A DNA stretch of 64,000 nt. Source: Pomacea canaliculata (taxonomy: Eukaryota > Mollusca > Gastropoda > Architaenioglossa > Ampullariidae). The notes beneath the pieces are model-generated. The model did no database searches. It was not told the DNA's origin and saw only the letters and a list, made by a program, of their open reading frames with translations. Below, piece after piece: positions 1 to 18,498 of this stretch (positions within the stretch are counted from its first letter, which is position 1; every line of letters starts with the position of its first letter). The position numbers and the translations under genes are program-made. The stretch covers positions 5,196,227 through 5,260,226 of the forward strand of contig NC_037595.1 in NCBI RefSeq assembly GCF_003073045.1, written 5' to 3'.

Positions 1-68
1 GGGAAGAATTAAAAACAAATATCACCAGACCAGATGACTGCTGCAGGGTCCTATTATTAATTACTTAC

Positions 69-3000
69 CCAATTTTATCTGCTGGCTCAGGATTTTCCCG
101 AACTAAGAAAGGACTGAAGTCTTTCGCTCCTTTCGGCATGTATTTCCTGTTTTTAAAATAAAAGGTATTTTATCTTTTATCTGTGGGCACATTAACAACC
201 AGCTTACCTATACATATTTTCAGAAAGAACCACATAATTGTACTTTAACAGTCTTGTGATTAGGATGTTTCACCTTAGCTAGAACTATCGATTGGCATTA
301 AAGTAAAAGGACTTGGAACCCATGAGTGTGTTGCGTTTGTTCTTATGGTGAGATCAGGAAAACAACCCCCATCTACCCTGTTACATATGTACATTGATTC
401 TGAAACAATCATCACTTTCTGGGGTGTCACATTTTACAACCAGGCAGCAACATCATCAGATTCCAAAATGAAATCACAAACCTTGTTGCATGAGACATAT
501 AGTACTGATAGAGGTCATCAAACACTGTCAAGTCAAATGGACGGTAGAACTCAAAAAATATGTTGACATTCTCGTTGGATGCAGGCACAACAGCAACCTC
601 TAGCTGTTCCACCTCGGATTTGGACACTGTTCAAATTAAGTGCGAACATAATAAAGATAACTTTTCTTGGAAGCAAGCATAAAACAAGTTTTATTAATAC
701 TTACATTGCTTAAGAAAGTCAATTTATTCTGACAGCTCTAGTCAGTTTAGTTTTTCCTAAAAATTGAAATTTGAAATTTTATCATAAACAATACAGCAAA
801 TTATTAAGCTCTTCTATATTTGCATTTTCAGATATCTATTTTTTTTTAAAAATGTTTGTAACAACATGGACAATAATGCTGATAATAAAAACAGTTCTGT
901 AAGCATGCAATTCCCTTGGCATTATCCCTGAACATTACTGGGCTAACCTGACTTGACCCAAGATGCAGTATTGAGCATGAGTACCTATCAGGCCAATGTT
1001 CTGCTGCCATCTACTGCCAATATTTTATGGCATGTTTTTTTTTTTTTTGGGGGGGGGGATATAACACTAAGGACAGCTTTTAGGATCTATGTTAGCTACA
1101 AATGGAAAAGAGACCAGCATTTGCCAAAAATCTGCACCACCAGCTTTCTGCTTACCTTCTTCATATGGCATCGGCAAATGCTCAAAAACTTCGGCATCCC
1201 ACCACTGGGAATAACTGAAGATGATTTCAGGCAGAAAATGAATATAGCATATAACTTTTAGAGATATTACTGTCAGAATTGCTCTTTACAAAAGAGTACA
1301 CTTCTGAAATAAGATGCAAATTAATGACTAAGAATATGCTTTTAGGATGACTAAATATAGAAAAGGCTAGCTGCTGAAAATATAAAGGTTAAACATGTGC
1401 ATATGTATTCCCAGACACCAATGTAAATTTTAATGTTTTAATCTTTCAGATTTACAAAATTACTTTCATTCTCTTAGGTTAGTTTTAAAATGATGTTGCT
1501 GCTGATGAAACATTTTCTCAGAAATGCTACATCTAAAGCAATTTATGTTTTGTAGACAGCGAAAAACTCATCAAATCTTTTTAACATGGCATCTTCCATT
1601 CACCCTATCTCAATCATTATCTTGTCCATATATTCATATAAATTGATTCAGGTTATAACCACCACCTTTCTGACTTCCTTTCTAGTGAGCTTACTCTGTG
1701 TCCACCTCACCTGAGATTGCGCATAAGTGATCTGCCTAGTGTTGTAGGATTATGTAAATAGAAATCAGTAGGCAATTCCCAAAGGTTTGGCTGACCTTCC
1801 GCTGGTTCAAAGACACCAAGAAATAAGTTGAATGCCTGCTGTTTCTCCACATCTGATAAGAAAACGCCATATGAGGTAGTCCAACAAAAGAATGGATGAT
1901 CAAATCAAAATGTGTTGAAATAGAAGGATAATAGACAGGATCTTATATCAGAGACCACTCATAATGGTCAATTAGCAATGTTACACCCACTGCTTTTAAT
2001 TCAATTCATGGGGACCTGTATGATGTTTTTTGAACAATAGAAAACACATTACAGTATAAGATATTTTTGCAAAAAAAAAATGTTTAAACAGTAAATTACA
2101 TATTAAAAAGATTAGGATTCACGTTTCTTCATGAATCATTTTTTTTAACTCCGCTTGAAAAGCCCCCGGGTAACCTGACGCTCCCAAGCCCGGATGAAGG
2201 AAGAGGGTTGGATGTGGGGCTAGCAACCCCACCCTGTAAAAAGACCTCTGCTACAGAAACCACAAATACAACACAAGCACCATGAAAATATTTTGCAGCC
2301 CTACACTCGAGTGGGGGTGATTAGGAACAAGAAGATAAATCCTTTTAATACTGGCGTCTGTTTGGGAAGGCAATTACCAGAAAAAGTGTTGCTGTAGTAG
2401 CGGGACAGAGTCTGCATAATATCACGGCTGTGGGATGTCCAAGGTGCTATTTTGCGGTAGCCCTTGATGCGATGAACAAGCTGGGAACCACCGTATTGAA
2501 GAGCCACAGTGTCTCCATGGTCTTCATATAATTCCTCTAACATCCTAAACACAAAGAGAATATTAAAGATGTAAAAGAGCATGAACATCAAAAGTTCCTG
2601 AGCATAAGTATGCTGCTTTTTCTAAGGAACATTCCTTTTTTTTTAATGAACTTTTGAAAGTTACTATAAACCAGCCACACAAACTGTGGTCTGTATGTTG
2701 TTTTCACCAGAGACAATGGACAGTGAATGATAAGTGGAAGCTATAATCTTCAGTAATGAGAACCAAGTGGTTACTGTTTTTTGGTTTCTTGCACCCTCAG
2801 ATGATCTGCTCTGTTTCTTGTTATTTTGAGTACTACGAATTTCTGTACATTTCCTGAGTTTGCTGTGCTAGTGTGTTCCCTCCCTTGTATTGCTTTATGT
2901 ATGTACTCTCTTTATCTGTGTATATGGGTTGGGTAAGAAGTGAGGGGGGAGTGAAGAACTACCTTCAAATATGACATAAACTTAGTAACAAATATACATT

Positions 3001-6000
3001 TCAAGGATGCTGTTTCTCATAAACCAATCAAAAGCAATGATGGAATTATACTCAGCAAAATTTAAAGATGTAAATCAACCTGAATGTGCTACTTACTTAA
3101 CACAGTCTGTGTCAAAGTCCAGATTCGGTTTTTCAAGTACTCCAAGAGCATAGAGCTATTGAAAAACAAAAAGAAATGTTTCCTATTTAGTTTTCAAAAC
3201 CAAGTTCAGTTTAAAATATAGCTATCAGTTATTTACAAACCAATTTAAAAAGCCAATAAAAAACACTTTTCAGATTTATTGAAGTGCACAACAAAGTAAC
3301 AACAGAACAAATGCTGTCTCACCTGGTATGCAAGGGCACATTTGCCCAGGGCAAACTGAGCAGTGTTTGTGCGATCCAAACAGTCAACACAATTAGTTCG
3401 AACCACCCCTGTCTGTTTGCAGCCATTCTTGTTCAAGCGTCCTTGAAGCATTTTCAGTCTGAAAGATTTTCATGTTCATGTCAAGTAGATCCAGCAGAAG
3501 ATATATCAAAATAAGGTTTGAGATCGATATTAATAACTGCCTAGCAATGTTTGTTTTTTTCCTCCAAATGTCATTTTTTCACTTACTAGCAATTTAAAAC
3601 CATCTTCAATAGCATTTCCTTTGACATTGCACATTCTGTTGAGTCTCTTATGCTTTTAAATGATGAAACCCTAGATTTACATGCTAACTTACAAAATTAA
3701 TTTTTTTTAATTGTTAATTCTTCTTTTGAAGACATTAAGCATTCATGACTTTACAGAAATAAAAGGAAAATTGTAGCATATTAGAAGAAAACTGTTTTTA
3801 AAAAAAATGTGTCCTTACTCATCATCCTTGGACATGCACTCAGCTTGTCGGGATGGTAAACAAAAAAAAATTCCTGTCTGCTTTAGGCAATAGCGGGCAA
3901 TCCGAGCAAGTCTCATCATGACATCAGCATTTTTCCTAGAAATTACCCAACCAGTCATAATAAACCCTTCAACACAGAAACTTTCAGCAAGCTTAAAAAT
4001 AAAAGTCAAACAGCCTTATAATAATAGGGGTGGGGAGCTGTCAGTAGTTCACTTTGGCTAGGGTATATTATGTGTAAAGCAGAGTTTTGTTCTCTTCTGC
4101 TGCCTTTTAGCTTTGATGATTTCTTAGACAATATCATACTGTGTTAGCAAAGGCGGTTTTCCACTCATTGGCGATAGCTATCCTTGAGCCAGCCTTTATA
4201 ATGAAAGTCAAACTTTCGCAAATGGTGTGCATCTTCAAGATAGCCGAGGGAACATTCTCTGACACTGTGGCTCTAAAACAAACTATAAGTAAAAATGAAT
4301 AAGCATACACTGATAATTTGAATGCCCCAGTCCTCTGGCTTTCACTGCTTTGAACAATCTAAAATTAAAAATTCTAACCTTTTAGTAACTCGTGCCATAT
4401 CAAAGCCAATGTACTGGATAGCATGTTGAGGTGGAAGGAACTGGTTCAGGTAGTTTATAGCATCAACAAACTCTTCACTCAGTATGCTTTCATGCCGCTT
4501 CCGCTCTCGAGTCTGAAAACCAGAATATGCACAAATGGACCAAGACTTTAGTAATCATTCATTCATCCCTTTTGCTGATACCAGCTGACTACAAATTAAA
4601 CTGGTCTTCCAGTACTGGTTTCAGAAGCAGCTGACAATGCAAGGCTCACCTTTTGGACAAGACTTCATAGTATACATTTTTTATTAGTCTTTTGTTTGAG
4701 AAATGTTAGACATATGAAATAGAAACTCCAACAATGACATTCTGATGAGTTTTAAAGAATTAGAGTTTACCTTGACAAGGTTTAGTACTATAACAGGAGC
4801 CCCATATCGTCTTAGCACCTGGTTAAAGTGTCGACCTGCTACGCTGGCGTAAGGGTCTCTTTGGTCCACTATCACCAACAGAACAAACAAATAAGTGTAT
4901 TTTTTACTGATCAAAGCAATGTTGATGTTAAATACATACCATTCTGAAATGCTAATTTTAATAGGAACTGAGAATGTACTGCTGACCAACAAAGATGTTT
5001 TCAGATTATTCTATTCAACGACTGTTCTACGCAAATAACTGCCACATTCAAAATTCTTTATACCTTTATATACACTGAAATTTTTTATATGACATCATGA
5101 CTGAGTTAAACAAAAGCCTTGTCTTTTTACATACAATTTTGTTTGTAAACATTTTTAAACCATTCATTTTTCATACAGAAAGATACAGTGAAGCGTTTTT
5201 CGTTTGTTTTTTTAAACTGAGTGCAACATTCAATCTATTGCAGCATCATACAAGTGATTGGTGGTTTTGGTCCCATCTTGTTCAAATCCTGTGACCAAAA
5301 GAGAGGCACCGACCCCCTCAGCTGGACATAGGATGAGACTTTGGTATGTGCAAGGAAAGTTACAGAAGTATCTTGTACAATCTGTTCTGTCTCTATTTCA
5401 TTTGCCACTGAGCCCTGTTTAAAAAGAAAATAAAAACATTGATCACATTCAAGGTTTGCAAGTCAGTGTGCCAAAACAAACCCTGTCTTCTTTGGCTGAT
5501 GCCTTTGTTTTTTAGCATTTTTTAGTCATGTTTCTTTTTTTCCTTCTTTAGATCAAAGGTTAGATTAAAAGGGCATAACTTTTATGTTACCCTCATAAAC
5601 AGAGATTTGTCATTTGTCTCTCTCTCAGTTCCTCTACCATTTTTTGTACTTTGTGAAGAATCACATTCCATGTGGAAGGAGAGGGGGCAAAAAGATATTC
5701 TTGCTCCCACAGAATCTTTTCTGAGGGGTAAATCCCCACCCACCCCCATCTTGTTCCTACACCACTGACATGCACACAAACACATCTGTAAGCTATTGTA
5801 ATGCAACAGAATCTCTGCTTGTTTTTGCTTTCAACACTCAAAATCATTTGATAAACAAAGCAAGGTCCAGCAAAGACTCACCTCACAATTAGCTCCTCTT
5901 TTCAGGAAGCGTGTGCCTGCAAATTCATTCGATCTCCTCCCAATAAGGGTGAGATAGATTGACTTGCCATACACACCAATGTCTGTAATTAGTCAAGAAA

Positions 6001-9000
6001 AACATGCACCTACTTTTCCTGCTACATAAAATGTTGCTAAGTTTGCTTTTTCACATTAGACCCTAACTACACACTATTACTATTCCAGATGAATAGAAGA
6101 GCGGTCCGGTGGCGCAACGGTTAGCGCTGTTAGCGCCTGTCACCAATACAGTGAAGGTTGGCTGCCCTGAGTTCATTTCTCATCTCGGGCACGCTGTTCT
6201 TTCTCTGCACGTGGCATCTGTTTACAGGGCTGGCTGCTTGCCGTAATATAGCCTTAGCTGCTGACACGGCGTAAAACACCAATTCCACCCCCACCCCCCC
6301 AGTAGTATGCCAAATATGTATAGTAATGAATACTACAGAGGTTTTCCTAAGACCATTTCAAAGTACTCATACATCAGCTCTGCTGGCCTTGCATTTTACA
6401 ACCCATTTGTAATAAATCTTAATAAAATCTTTTAAGGATTTTAACAGAATAATAACAACAAAGCACAAAGATACTGCTCTGGCCTATGAAGCCATGAATA
6501 ATGTATAATATCCAGTCATGATGCACTTTGCTTTCAACTTGCTTCAACAGATGATTGTTCCACACAAACTTGCGAGTAGGCTTCTGCCTAATGCCACACA
6601 CAGATTCATTTTCTGCACAGAGAAAAATAAAATGTGTCAACATAAACCATTACAATCTGAAGCTCAAGTTCAGTGTCCAAACATAATGCTATATTATCTG
6701 CAAACTAGAGGATAAAAAGTTCTAATGAATCTGGAGTTAGCTGGATTTCAACATAGCTTGAACATCCTCTGTCGTAGTTGTTGTATTGTTTTCATTACAC
6801 CTATCCAACTGTTCGTGGTTGGCTACATGAGGGGAACCCTTGGGCTCTAACATGGATGGGTTTTATTTGTGCAGTTTCCTACAGTTCTAATGATAAATGT
6901 TAGCAAATGTGATTGGTGTACTAGCATGACCTAGTACACTGTTTGCGGCGCTTGTTGATTGTAAGTGAGAAGCATATACTTTGTTACTGGAAAATTAACG
7001 GATGGGTTTTAGAGGCTGAAATTTACAGGTCAACTTTATATCGCCTAAATCTATCAATATCTGCAAAAAATGCAAACCATTCAGGTTGGTGCTTAATCAG
7101 CACAATTAACTACTTAGACTACTCAGGATAGCACCTCAAGAGTAGTGTTACTAAGCAGCTACACACCATTAGCTCCTTTGACACTTGCAGATCCATTCAT
7201 GACAGGAGGGTATAATGATGCTTCCCTCATGCCTAATTCAGAGGCTGCAATGTCTGGAATCTCTTCTGAGCTACATCGGCTACTATTTAGCTCCCCTTCC
7301 AGACTAGCCTCCCAGACCAACAGCTTTGACCTGTTACATCCATCGGGTGGAGGGATGGGACCCTGGACAGGTCGCTTGATGTTTGCCATGTTATACTGCA
7401 GATTGTGGGTCAGATCATAGCTGTAGCTATAAACATAAACAAAAGAATGACAGATTTATGCAGGCTAACGCTGAAAATGCAAAATAAATTCTATGCACTG
7501 AAAGCAACTTGTAAAACAAATAATTTTCCAAGGCTCTGCACAGGGCTGTCTTAAACAGACACATATTGACTTGTGACTGTATATGACTGTCACATAACAT
7601 TTTTTCTTATTTCATGTGTTAACGAGATGTTACCAGATGTTGCCTGTGGCAGACTTAAGAACAAATGGTTGCTAGTTTGATGTTTGCTCTGGCCAGAGAC
7701 TTTAAAAACTCTGTCCAGACTTTGTACCTACTTAACGTCTAAAAAACATGCAAAACTTTTTACTTACCTAAAGTAGAAATTGCTGGACAAGTCCACATTT
7801 TGGAACATTCGTACGTATCTGCCAACAATGCATATATAATACATGTTTCAGATGTTACTGGTGGTATGCTAGGCACTTGCCAACAAATTCAAAAAGTAAA
7901 TGGATGATAGTGGGTAGCCGGTGTGTAGATTATGACAGCAGTTTTTTTTTGGCCAACCTACACCAAATTCTTTAATAGCAAGTGATTACTAATTGATTGA
8001 GGACTACTGCTGTCAAATAAAAAGGAGGTTGACAAACGATTTTAGCAAAAGAGTTACCAATTGTTGATGTAAGGAATTTCTAATTATCCAGAGGTATTTC
8101 TGGCTAACAATATTATCATTACAAAAAAGAGACACAAGTGCTTTTGGGTCACACATAGAAGAAAGAAAGTACAAGGTATTTATAGGTTTCTCAGGTATTG
8201 TTTATATTTGTTCAAATGTTTTTTAAGAATCATATAACAACATAAGTTTTTCAAGTCTTTAAATATTAATCAGATAACATCAACAGATATGGTGGTCAGC
8301 TTATAGGAGAATATGTCAGTCTGAGATTCAAACAAAGGACTGATGATCAAAACTTAGATTTTCTCTGCAATGTGAAGACCTGATGGTCCTCCATTATTTA
8401 TGTATTACTTATGTTTTATTGTTTTTCTCTAACAAGACAGAAAAAATAAAACATGAAACGCTTGAAAAATGAATGCAGGGAAAAATCCAGTACCTGCTCT
8501 CATCTGGATGAACATAGCGCACTGTTTCATTTGGAATGTATAACATGGAGGTATCCTCTATTTTGTACACAGTGTGAGGCCCAATCAAGGCTGCTTTCTT
8601 CCTCTTGGTTATTAGAATTATGTATGGACCTTCCAGAAACCGTACAAAACCTGCAAAGTACACATTCAAAAGGGCCACAAATAACATAACATAACATAAA
8701 GTGGTTTAAATGAAAACAGCAAAACTATAATACCAGACCTATATTTTGAGTAAAAATTCACAAAACACCTAGATAAGAAAACTTAGTTTAAAATGAATCT
8801 TGTTCAAAACTAGTAAAAAGGGATTTTTCTCAAAGACTTCTTTGTAATCTTCATGACTCCTTTACCATCTTCATGTCACTAGCAATAACATTAAATACAG
8901 AGAATTAGACAATTATAAAATATCTCTAATTCCATTCATTCTTATTAGTCTGAACTTTATTTGTATATACAAATCCTTGCCTGCAATCCCAAATGCTGAG

Positions 9001-9924
9001 GTTGTCTTAGATAATCCTGCAGCACCCTGAGCAGCTCTCTTTGATTTGTTCCCACCATCAATCATAGAAAGAACACTTCGGATCTCCTTTCTACTATACT
9101 CAACCTTGTGGAAGCAAAAGTCAAAGGAATCTCAGATATAGTTACAAATAAAAAAAATAATGCAGGCCAATTAACCATATAAATTCAATTGTTAAATAAT
9201 GTTTATATTTGCTTATAATACGCATTTATGACTGCAGTTTCAAAGGCAAAATTAAGCTTCATTCATGTACAGTTCATTCTTTAAAAAAAAAAACAGTAAC
9301 CGTACCTTATCATCATGAATGATTAAATCATGCGGTTCGGTCCTGTCTATTTTCAACACTCTGAACCTTGTTTCAATTTTATTAGAGCCCACAATGTAGA
9401 ATCTCTGCAAAGAAAACATATATGTTGTTCAGTTTTGTAGATTTCTGCAATTATATATATGTTATAGCCGCATTCACAACCCATAACAATACAATGATGA
9501 CATGACCTATCAAATTTGCTAAAACATCACTTAAGAGCTCTAAATGTAAATTCTGCTTCTCCAAACCGCCGGAAACTTTAGATATGTATGTTTGTTTTGC
9601 GTACACTTACATATAGTAGATGTAGAATCACGTGGAGAAAAAAACAAAAAAATATAATCTGAGATTAACACAAAACGAATAACGTGTCAATAGATAATAT
9701 GGTGAACTAAAAAAGCATGTCGATTATTTACTGTGTTGTGTTGTTATACCGCGAACTTGTATACACGTCTGTGGTTATACTTACTAATACTCTAAGTAAA
9801 CACTGAAAAGCATTATTAACATCCAGTTTTAATAAAGCATAAAGTAAATCTGAGGCAAAGCACTCACTGCTTTTGTTTCATAGAGAACTAGCTTTTGCAT
9901 CCAGTTTATAAACGGCACTTCCAT
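69..9924 (-). CDS. FIG4: Polyphosphoinositide phosphatase FIG4 (SAC3), 19 exons, C-terminus off the window
   Basis: FIG4 removes the 5-phosphate of PI(3,5)P2 and works with PIKfyve and VAC14 on endolysosomal membranes. Exons read on the minus strand, all phases agreeing: 9868-9924, 9306-9404, 8981-9104, 8494-8650, 7768-7818, 7167-7426, 6475-6612, 5882-5982, 5252-5414, 4771-4868, 4379-4512, 3819-3935, 3323-3458, 3097-3155, 2378-2544, 1711-1852, 1156-1214, 482-626, 69-146. Together they give about 761 residues; the human protein has about 907, so the last ~150-200 residues lie beyond position 1. The start [19 protein letters not shown] matches the family N-terminus. [30 protein letters not shown] and [10 protein letters not shown] are family blocks. 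The catalytic CX5R motif [12 protein letters not shown] is intact in the exon at 3323-3458, Cys near residue 523. Exon 7167-7426 encodes a variable loop longer than in human. Intron 3 has a GC donor (8979-8980). Identification is firm. Confidence 0.96.
6101..6300 (+). repeat. tRNA-derived SINE, near full length, in a FIG4 intron
   Basis: The 5' end carries an A-box-like stretch (GGTGGCGCAACGGTTAGCGC) and a degenerate B box about 50 bases later, as in tRNA-derived SINEs. The body contains the GGCTGGCTGC and GCGTAAAACACCAATTCC blocks and ends in a C-rich tail. Other copies in this window lie at 15555-15722, 29830-30006 and 60609-60700, which supports an interspersed family. It sits between FIG4 exons 5882-5982 and 6475-6612. 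Confidence 0.8.
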
Positions 9925-10254
9925 GTCTGACAAGAACACAATTTAAGCAATCGTTACAGGATCAGACGTCAAGATCCTAGACTTGGGCAGGTCCCCTTGT
10001 TCATGAACGAGCACTCTAACGTCACACGGAATTGACAGGCAGATAAATGACTTCAAAATGTAATCAATAACTTCAAATAAGATATAACAAGACTGTTTTA
10101 CTGTCAAAAACCAAAAGTATACTCGCTTTATTTATGACACAAATCATTAATAAACGATCTCTTCATATAAGAAATAAATTTCAGGGGGGAAATCGCATCA
10201 AGGGACACTATCGCGGCTGGATTTTTCGCGGGGATAGTGAAATGGAGAGCTGCG
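9925..10254. promoter_or_regulatory. Head-to-head interval between FIG4 and the SIAE-1 5' region
   Basis: FIG4 starts at 9924 on the minus strand and the first SIAE-like 5' sequence on the plus strand begins near 10189-10255. The two genes therefore diverge from an interval of about 0.3 kb, or 1.3 kb if SIAE-1 really starts at 11267. No clear TATA box or other core element was recognised. A shared promoter is an inference from orientation only. Confidence 0.35.
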
Positions 10255-10360
10255 ATGTCGCCAAAGAAAGGGGTCGTTCTTCGTATTCTTCTCCACGCTG
10301 CTTCGTCAGAATATCATCAACGTGGAACATAACGAGAACAGAATAAATGAGAAAGGCCTA
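10189..10360 (+). repeat. 5' segment shared with the second SIAE copy; candidate leader exon
   Basis: This segment aligns by eye with 20060-20225, upstream of SIAE-2; both contain the block CGCATCAAGGGACACTATCG and a GGGTCGTTCTTC block. It holds a short reading frame from 10255 (MSPKKGVVLRILLHAASS) that looks like a signal peptide. A weak GT donor after 10304 would join in phase to the SIAE-1 exon starting at 11774. In the copy near 20113 the equivalent frame has no in-frame ATG. It is either an original SIAE leader exon or a conserved 5' untranslated/promoter segment carried along in the duplication. Confidence 0.5.
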
Positions 10361-11266
10361 AGAAATAAAGCGATAAAAGGGGATGCTGTTATAGATGCCA
10401 CTATTGCCTGGGTGCCTTCCCCTTAAGGTTTAAACTATAGGAGATACATGTAATTACAGGTGAAAAGAAAAGTTGTTTATGGCGAACAAAAAGAATGCCC
10501 AAGAAATTGATTGGATAGCCATTCGAATAATAGAGTTTTACTGAAGTATTCCAGACATAAAGTACAGAAACACGTTTTGAGAAGTAGCAACTCTAGTCTA
10601 GACTCATAAAAAACAGCTATAGTCTACATTTAAAGATATAGAAATACATTTTTACAGTTTCTATATACGACTGGGAAAAAAGACTTTGAGATCCATTTTC
10701 TATAGACAGAATCACTATTTTAGGACATTTCTTTATTTCATATGCTAAATGGGTATAGGCGATTATCCTGAAGTTGATAATTTTCGTTAACAGAAAATTA
10801 ACTTTTTTTTTTTTAACAAACATTTTCTGCACATAATATTTTGTCAAAAAAATCCTAGGTTTTCTGTGAAGCAAATGCTGACTTCCCCCAACCCCCTCCA
10901 CAGGCAGCTGAATGATTATATGAAACTAATTTTAAGTCTTGGTTACAAAATAGGTGTCAAGGATACACAGATAACAAACGATAAGAACAATGCACACTAT
11001 AGCTATAGCAGGCGAACCCGAAGCGTTCCTCAACGATGGAAGGTAGAGATGGGGTCAAATTTTCTGGATTTCATCTGTTAGGTCAGCTGCATCTTTCAAT
11101 TCAACGTACACTCTTGTTCGAACAGATATGACTAGTAGAGTTACCGGGATTTAAATTGCTGTTCCAGGTGGTTCTTTGGAGCAAGGGAAGATAAAACTTC
11201 AAACCTACAACATCAACAAGCTCGTTCCCAGCTTCGTGTCCGGGGTGCCGTCTTATCCGCGTCAGA
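10361..11266. other. AT-rich stretch upstream of SIAE-1, nothing recognised
   Basis: No conserved reading frame or repeat family was recognised. It would be an intron if the candidate leader exon at 10255 is used, or the proximal 5' flank if translation starts at 11267. Confidence 0.4.
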
Positions 11267-17317
<6,051 letters not shown>

Positions 17318-17646
17318 AATCGACAGTTCCTCACCCCAACCCATCCACCAATCCAGCGCTGACGCGTTGTTTACATTTGTAATTGTAGATTTTGGCGCTT
17401 TTGACATCTTTAAATTTCTCTTGCTCTTACCTTTTGAAAACTTGATCAAATTCAGTTACCTCGCTGTACGCGCACTCACGTTCGCACACACATACGCATC
17501 ATCCCTTACGTCCCCCAAAGAAAAAAAACAACAACACAGTCACAACAGCTTCTATTAGAAAACGGCAAACTTATTTTAGGTGTTGCTGTTCTTCAGTTAA
17601 ATTTCGACGATCGTATTAAAATTTCCACAACAATCAAAATAATAAA
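17318..17646 (+). other. SIAE-1 3' untranslated region with poly(A) signal
   Basis: After the stop at 17315-17317 there is no further conserved frame. The first canonical AATAAA lies at 17641-17646, about 325 bases downstream, which is a normal distance for cleavage and polyadenylation. Use of this signal is inferred. Confidence 0.5.
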
Positions 17647-18344
17647 ATAAATCAACAACATTTACTTGTGTTTGTAGGTTGTGTATGTGTCTATGACCAT
17701 AGTCTAGGGGACCTGGGGCCCGTATTTACACAGTATTGGGTAAAACTGTTAACTACTTTAGTGGCCCTCTAGGGTAAAATTAATTGAGAGATAAAAGGTC
17801 AACAGAAATATTATACAGGGGTCTACGGGCTCAGTTCTATGATCCACGACAGACAAGCTTTTAAAATTGTTGGTGCCAGTCACGCGTCGTCTGTTTCGTG
17901 CTGGTGGTTACAGAAAATGGCGAGTAAATAGTGAAGGCTCGAGCGCACGAAGAGTTCGTTACCGATGTTTGTAAAGTGTATCTAGCAGAAAATTCATCGA
18001 CGCAAGAAAAGTATCTTTTGCTTATAGCTTAAAGAAACTATATGTAGACAAAGGGTACAATTTGTGGTGATACCTGGCCTTTAAATAACTGCTCAAAGCT
18101 GCCCTTGCAGTCTACTTTCTCTCGGCAAGGAAAGCATAAGGAGAATGTTATACTCATCCCCAGAATAAACTAATGTGAACTAAAATAAACAAGCAACAAA
18201 CTAAATAAACGTCAAATGCATGCAGGGTTTAACAAACATCACTGTGGTAATATCCCTTAAAACTGTTCAGACTATTTGTAATTCACACACCCATATATTT
18301 CTCCACACCATACTTGACTTATAAACTGCTGCTTTCAGGGTATA

Positions 18345-18498
18345 TCCTGTAAAGGACACTATGGAGATGAATAGCAACATCAAGGAGTGGACAGGCTGCC
18401 AGTTAGGTGACCTTCTGGAAGGGGCACAAACTAGACCCGACTGGCGAGCCTGCACCACATTAGCTGCAACTCAGGATGTCCCCAAAGACATAGAATAG
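18345..18498 (+). repeat. 3' end of a non-LTR retrotransposon ORF2 (LINE remnant)
   Basis: A plus-strand frame reads NIKEWTGCQLGD, LLEGAQTRPDWRA, then a stop at 18496-18498. The pattern of 'NIKEWTG', a hydrophobic step and 'RxxWRA' close to the stop is typical of the C-terminal end of reverse-transcriptase ORFs of several LINE clades. Only the last ~45 codons are visible and no reverse transcriptase domain precedes it. Confidence 0.6.

Noticed and set aside
4144-4274. Exon-like minus-strand segment in a FIG4 intron (acceptor followed by an open frame with [19 protein letters not shown])
   Set aside because: Its exit phase does not fit the next FIG4 exon, and omitting it gives a perfect in-frame join. 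It may be an old repeat fragment.
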